Shown here: positions 5,784 through 8,977 of the stretch, piece after piece
Layout: each line of letters begins with the position of its first letter
How positions within the stretch are numbered: position 1 is the stretch's first letter
DNA from: Sphingomonadaceae bacterium
GTDB taxonomy: Bacteria > Pseudomonadota > Alphaproteobacteria > Sphingomonadales > Sphingomonadaceae
DNA length: 8,977 bases
NCBI GenBank assembly: GCA_947442095.1
Contig: CANEVG010000129.1
Span: 1 to 8,977, forward strand
Reading direction: 5' to 3'
Notes under the pieces: generated by a model
What the model was told of the DNA's origin: nothing
What the model saw: the letters and a program-made list of their open reading frames with translations, nothing else
The model's database searches: none
Program-made: the position numbers and the translations under genes

Positions 5784-6863
5784 ATGCACGGCCCGACCCT
5801 TCCCGAACTCTCGCTTCGCGCCCGTGATATCTTCCGCTTGGTGGTGGAAGGCTATATCGAAAGCGGCCTACCGGTCGGTTCGCGCACGTTGGCTGGTTCA
5901 GGGGCTGCCGGCTCGGGCACGATCAACCTGTCGCCTGCCTCGATCCGCTCGGTGCTGCAGGAATTGCAGGACGCCGGACTGCTCGCTGCGCCGCATACCA
6001 GCGCGGGGCGAATGCCGACCGAAGTGGGCCTCAGGCTGTTTGTCGACGGCATCATGCAGGCAGCAGAACCATCTGCCGCCGAGCGCCAGCAGATCGAACG
6101 CGGGCTCGCTGCAGGCGGAACGATCGAGGCGGCGCTGGCAGCGGCAAGTTCTGCCTTGTCCGACCTCTCGGCGGCGGCGGGCGTGGTGATGGTGCCCCGC
6201 CGCGAGCCACGCCTCGCGCAAGTCTCGTTCGTGCCGCTTGGCCCGGCGCGCGCGCTGGTGGTGATGGTGGGCGAAGATGGCAGCATCGAAAACCGGGTGG
6301 TCGATCTGCCCGGCGCGGTCAGCGGTTCGACCCTGGAGCAGGCGGGCAACTATCTGACGGCGCGCATGGCCGGGCGCACGCTGGTCGATGCGTTGCACGC
6401 CATTCGCGCCGAGATCGCAGGCGGGCGCTCGGCGCTCGATGCCGCGAGCGCGGCACTCGTCGAACGGGGGCTTGCAGTGTGGAGCCGCGATGCGGCGCAG
6501 CGCCCGGTCCTGGTGGTGCGGGGACAGGCCAATCTGCTCGATGAAACCGCGCTCACCGATATCGAGCGGGTGCGGCAGCTCCTAGACGAACTGGAAAGCG
6601 CCGAGGCCATCGCCGGCGTGCTCGATGCGGCGCGCGAGGCCGAAAGTGCGCGGATTTTCATCGGCAGCGAGAACCGGCTGTTCTCGCTTTCGGGCTCTTC
6701 GGTGATCGCTGCGCCTTGGCGCGATGGCGATGGCCGGATGGTCGGTGTGGTGGGAGTAATCGGCCCCACGCGGTTGAATTATGCGCGGGTAGTCCCCATG
6801 GTTGATTTCACCGCTCAGAGCCTGAGCAAGATCATCGGACAGGACGGATTTACCCGGAAATGA
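5784..6863 (+). CDS. hrcA: HrcA, heat-inducible transcriptional repressor
   Basis: A 359-residue repressor that binds CIRCE operators of chaperone genes such as groESL and is kept active by the GroE chaperonin. The N-terminal winged helix-turn-helix covers about 8-85: RARDIFRLVVEGYIESGLPVG, SRTLAG, LSPASIRSVLQELQDAGLL, HTSAGRMPTEVGLRLFVD. A GAF-like central region follows, and the C-terminal dimerisation domain contains IFIGSENRLFSL (291-302) and VGVIGPTRLNYARVVPMVDF (a close family match at 324-342). Length is usual. ATG 5784 places the start about ten residues before the first helix, as in homologues; the frame stays open back to 5661 through the promoter region, which is not coding. The ribosome binding site is weak (TAGAG), and the best promoter match would put the RNA start at or next to this codon. 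It overlaps grpE by 4 nt. Confidence 0.94.
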   Translation: MHGPTLPELSLRARDIFRLVVEGYIESGLPVGSRTLAGSGAAGSGTINLSPASIRSVLQELQDAGLLAAPHTSAGRMPTEVGLRLFVDGIMQAAEPSAAERQQIERGLAAGGTIEAALAAASSALSDLSAAAGVVMVPRREPRLAQVSFVPLGPARALVVMVGEDGSIENRVVDLPGAVSGSTLEQAGNYLTARMAGRTLVDALHAIRAEIAGGRSALDAASAALVERGLAVWSRDAAQRPVLVVRGQANLLDETALTDIERVRQLLDELESAEAIAGVLDAAREAESARIFIGSENRLFSLSGSSVIAAPWRDGDGRMVGVVGVIGPTRLNYARVVPMVDFTAQSLSKIIGQDGFTRK

Positions 6864-7438
6864 TAGGCCAAGAAATGAACGACTCCGACACGCGCCAGCC
6901 GGACCCTGAAGTGGCGGCTGAACTGGAAGGCGTTCCTGAAGAGATGCTCGAAACCGGCGATACACAGGCGGAATTGCTCGAAGCGCTCAAGGGCGATCTG
7001 GAAGCGGCGAAGCAGGATGTGCTCTATGCCAAGGCGGAGACGCAGAACGTGCGCCGCCGGATGGAAAAGGAAGTTGCCGACACGCGCACTTATGCCGCAA
7101 CCGCTTTCGCGCGCGACATGCTTTCGGTGGCGGACAACCTTTCGCGCGCGCTGGAGACGATCCCGGCAGAGCTGCGCGAGGACGACAAGATGAAAAACCT
7201 TGTCGCAGGGCTCGAGGCCACGGGGCGCGAGATCGAGAAGGTCTTCGCCAGCCACGGCATCACCCGCATCGCGTCCAAGGGCCTACCGCTTGATCCGCAT
7301 CAGCACCAGGCGATGCTGGAGATTCCGTCGGATGATGTGGAACCGGGCACCGTGCTTCAGGAACTGCAGGCCGGCTACATGATCAAGGACCGCCTGCTGC
7401 GCGCGGCGATGGTAGCGGTGTCGAAGAAGCCGGATTGA
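6860..7438 (+). CDS. grpE: GrpE, DnaK nucleotide exchange factor
   Basis: A 192-residue co-chaperone that releases ADP from DnaK and acts as a thermosensor through its long paired helices. Residues 1-35 are acidic and disordered in character. About 36-100 form the long dimerising helix (LLEALKGDLEAAKQDVLYAK, AETQNVRRRMEKEVADT). Residues 101-135 form the four-helix bundle, and 136-192 the beta wing that contacts DnaK, with HQAMLEIPSDDVEPGTVLQE and GYMIKDRLLRAAMVAVSK. ATG 6860 overlaps the hrcA stop as ATGA and is preferred because of that coupling; ATG 6875 would shorten the protein by only five residues and is possible. The stop TGA (7436-7438) abuts the stop of the converging gene with no base between. 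dnaK and dnaJ are not in the window. Confidence 0.95.
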   Translation: MIGQEMNDSDTRQPDPEVAAELEGVPEEMLETGDTQAELLEALKGDLEAAKQDVLYAKAETQNVRRRMEKEVADTRTYAATAFARDMLSVADNLSRALETIPAELREDDKMKNLVAGLEATGREIEKVFASHGITRIASKGLPLDPHQHQAMLEIPSDDVEPGTVLQELQAGYMIKDRLLRAAMVAVSKKPD

Positions 7439-8125
7439 TCAGCTGCCCAGCAGCGCGACCACCTCGTCCGCCGAGTAAAGATCGGCAAACACCATCGCCA
7501 TGATATGCAGCGTGGCGGCATGTTCCTCGTTGGTTAGCGCGGCGTTGGCATCGGCGACGACGAGAACACGGTAGTTGAGCTGCATCGCATCGCGCGCGGT
7601 GCTTTCGCAGCAGCAGTTGGTGAGCGTGCCGGTGATCAGCACCGTATCGATACCGCGCGCCTTCAGCACGGCATCAAGGTCACTGGTGCCAGGCGTGAAG
7701 CCGCTGAAGCGGTGCTTGTCCACGATCACATCGTCAGGCTGAATGTCCAGGTCGGCCCACAAGTCCCAGTAATGGTTGCCGGGCGTGAACGCCTCGCGGT
7801 GTGCGGCGGCGGCGGGCCCCATGCGGCGCGCGAAGTTGGACCAACTCGCGGCGTCAGGTGTGGTGAAACGCAGGAACACGTTGGTGCCGCCCGCTGCACG
7901 CACAGCAGCGCTTATGCGGTTGATGTTGCCCACGATCCCGCGGGCGGCAGGGACCTCGACCGGCGCGCCTTCTTGCATGAAACCATACTGCATATCGACG
8001 CAGATGTGCGCGAGGCGAGCGGGTTCGATATCATCGAACACATTGCGAACCCCGCCACGCGTGGCAGCGAGCGCATCAAGGATGGCGTGGTGATTGACGG
8101 CCTTGTGGTCGCGTACGGGTGGCAT
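7439..8125 (-). CDS. Isochorismatase-like cysteine hydrolase
   Basis: A 228-residue protein of the isochorismatase-like hydrolase superfamily; members hydrolyse isochorismate, nicotinamide, N-carbamoyl compounds or biuret-type amides. The catalytic triad is visible: Asp44 in ICVDMQYGFM, Lys137 in VIVDKHRFSGF, and a Cys in TGTLTNCCCESTARDA. By alignment with the usual TNVCVEST, the nucleophile is the middle one, Cys172. FTPGTSDLDAVLKARGIDTVLITG and the Rossmann-like core are typical. I chose ATG 8125 because AAGAGG lies 9 nt upstream; ATG 8134 touches that site and would add three residues. The frame runs open back to 8452, but that part overlaps the HEXXH gene in another frame and lacks family character. 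The substrate cannot be told from sequence. HHAILDALAATRGG resembles N-termini of carbamoylsarcosine-amidase-like members. It is separated from the upstream gene by 89 bp in which I see no clear signal. Confidence 0.88.
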   Translation of the reverse strand: MPPVRDHKAVNHHAILDALAATRGGVRNVFDDIEPARLAHICVDMQYGFMQEGAPVEVPAARGIVGNINRISAAVRAAGGTNVFLRFTTPDAASWSNFARRMGPAAAAHREAFTPGNHYWDLWADLDIQPDDVIVDKHRFSGFTPGTSDLDAVLKARGIDTVLITGTLTNCCCESTARDAMQLNYRVLVVADANAALTNEEHAATLHIMAMVFADLYSADEVVALLGS

Positions 8126-8214
8126 GGCGGGCATCCTCTTGGGAGCACCAACGCTGCCTTGGCGAGCAGGCCAGGACCAGCGCGAATGCCGGACAGTTTC
8201 GGCAGGCGGAATCG

Positions 8215-8721
8215 TCAGGCGCGCTCGGTACGTTCCAAGCTGAAGGGAAGCAGCCGGCAAAGTTGTTCCAGACCGGGAGCTTCCGGCGCTGGATACAGCC
8301 GCGATGCCAGAAAAGCATGCCGCACCAGCTCTGCTTGCTGCTCGATACCATAGGCGGTGAAGGGCCGGTCCGGCTCGAACCGGTAGCCATATCGGCAGAA
8401 TGGGTGGCGCATCAGTGGCAGCCAGAAACGGCCGTTCTGCTGGCTTTGCCACACGTGGACGAGTTCGTGGATGAACAGGCCCTTCAGGACAAGCGGGGCA
8501 TCGGCAAAATCGTCGCGATAGTGCGGGCTGGCGGGATGGAAATGAATGTGGCCCATCGGCGCCATGACCGTGCCGCGCGGCTGCAAGGGAAAGAACCGCC
8601 GCCGCCGGATGCGCACCGGCGCCAGATCGATCGCAGCGCCGAACACCGATCGGGCGAGAGCCTCTTCGCCCGCCGTCAGCGGCCGCTCGCCGCCGGGCGG
8701 GAGCGGTGCCGGTTCGCTCAC
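8215..8721 (-). CDS. HEXXH putative metallopeptidase, sphingomonad 'vgr-related' type
   Basis: A 168-residue soluble protein with a zinc-peptidase signature His85-Glu86-Leu-Val-His89 (FIHELVHVWQ) and a second acidic motif IEQQAELVRHAF, where Glu131 could be the third zinc ligand of a gluzincin. Other strong landmarks are TAGEEALARSVFGAAIDL near the N-terminus, PRGTVMAPMGHIHFHP (49-63) and LPLMRHPFCRYGYRFEP (101-117). I recall similar proteins annotated in Sphingomonadales as 'vgr related protein'; no function is established to my knowledge. There is no signal peptide or membrane segment. Translation starts at GTG 8721, which overlaps the stop of the PCuAC gene as GTGA, so expression is coupled to a copper-binding periplasmic protein. 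Proteolytic activity is inferred only from the motif. Confidence 0.8.
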   Translation of the reverse strand: MSEPAPLPPGGERPLTAGEEALARSVFGAAIDLAPVRIRRRRFFPLQPRGTVMAPMGHIHFHPASPHYRDDFADAPLVLKGLFIHELVHVWQSQQNGRFWLPLMRHPFCRYGYRFEPDRPFTAYGIEQQAELVRHAFLASRLYPAPEAPGLEQLCRLLPFSLERTERA

Positions 8722-8977
8722 ATGTGGTCCATGCCTGCCATTCCGCCGCCAGCCTCCTCGACGGCTGCGAACGTGCTCACCTTGTCGCCATTGGACAGCG
8801 TGAACGTCACTTCCGCTTCCTGGCCGGCCTTCAGCGTGGCGGAAACATCGAACAGCATGACATGCAGGCCGCCAGGCTTGAATTGTGCGGGCGTGTCCTT
8901 GCTGAACGGCACCGACTGAACCTGGTTCATCGTGGTCACGCCGCCCTCGGTCTTGCTTTCATGCATTTCGGCCCGGC
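8718..8977 (-). CDS. PCuAC-type periplasmic copper chaperone, 5' end outside window
   Basis: The visible C-terminal 86 residues belong to the PCuAC family (DUF461). These periplasmic Cu(I) carriers help assemble the CuA or CuB site of cytochrome oxidase. The family copper motif H(M)X10MX21HXM is complete. Numbering from the Met at 8966, His2 is followed by ten residues to Met13 (EGGVTTM), then 21 residues to His35-x-Met37 in KPGGLHVM. The strand pattern LFDVSATLKAGQEAEVTFTL fits the cupredoxin-like fold. The tail GGGMAGMDHM is an extra Met/His-rich metal-binding end. The frame stays open to the right edge (RAEMHESK), so the N-terminus and signal peptide lie beyond it. The stop TGA 8720-8718 overlaps the GTG start of the HEXXH gene. 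Confidence 0.9.
   Translation of the reverse strand, partial: RAEMHESKTEGGVTTMNQVQSVPFSKDTPAQFKPGGLHVMLFDVSATLKAGQEAEVTFTLSNGDKVSTFAAVEEAGGGMAGMDHM

Noticed and set aside
8126..8452. 109-residue N-terminal extension of the cysteine hydrolase
   Set aside because: It overlaps the HEXXH gene in another frame, lacks family character, and a ribosome binding site supports the start at 8125.

Overview
The window is GC-rich chromosomal DNA from an alphaproteobacterium, most likely a member of the Sphingomonadales (Novosphingobium/Erythrobacter-like). This rests on the gene neighbourhood grpE-hrcA // rph-rdgB ... hemW-xerC and on protein character, including a small HEXXH protein of a type I associate with sphingomonads. 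No rRNA, tRNA, CRISPR array, insertion sequence or phage structural gene was seen.

Layout. (1) Positions 1-479, minus strand: a decayed ParDE-type toxin-antitoxin module, with an in-frame TGA in the antitoxin and a frameshift in the toxin, which also runs off the left edge. A 7-bp inverted repeat (501-516) in front of it looks like its old operator. (2) 523-2564, minus: hemW then xerC, overlapping by 4 nt. (3) 2612-4050, plus: a secreted CAP/SCP-domain protein, followed by an intact type II toxin-antitoxin pair (HigB/Gp49-like toxin, then XRE-type HTH antitoxin) with its own palindrome. These genes face the opposite way to everything around them and sit between rdgB and hemW, genes often found together in related bacteria, so they look like an insertion. 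(4) 4051-4303: about 250 bp without a convincing gene. (5) 4304-5646, minus: rph then rdgB, overlapping by 4 nt. (6) 5784-7438, plus: hrcA then grpE, overlapping by 4 nt, behind a sequence that closely matches a heat-shock (sigma-32) promoter. (7) 7439-8977, minus: a PCuAC-type copper-binding periplasmic protein (5' end outside the window), a HEXXH putative metallopeptidase overlapping it by 4 nt, and, after an 89-bp gap, an isochorismatase-like cysteine hydrolase whose stop codon directly abuts that of grpE.

How the genes work together. rph (tRNA 3'-end maturation), rdgB (clean-up of non-canonical nucleotides), hemW (heme delivery) and xerC (chromosome dimer resolution) form a housekeeping minus-strand series with translational coupling inside each pair. 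hrcA and grpE form the heat-shock control and DnaK nucleotide-exchange pair, diverging from rph across a 137-bp promoter region. The most unusual parts are the two toxin-antitoxin loci, one dead and one apparently intact, about 2.8 kb apart on either side of hemW-xerC; the CAP reading frame running into the toxin gene; and the coupled PCuAC/HEXXH pair. I see no clearly new multi-gene system. The PCuAC/HEXXH pair is the best candidate for an uncharacterised functional link.
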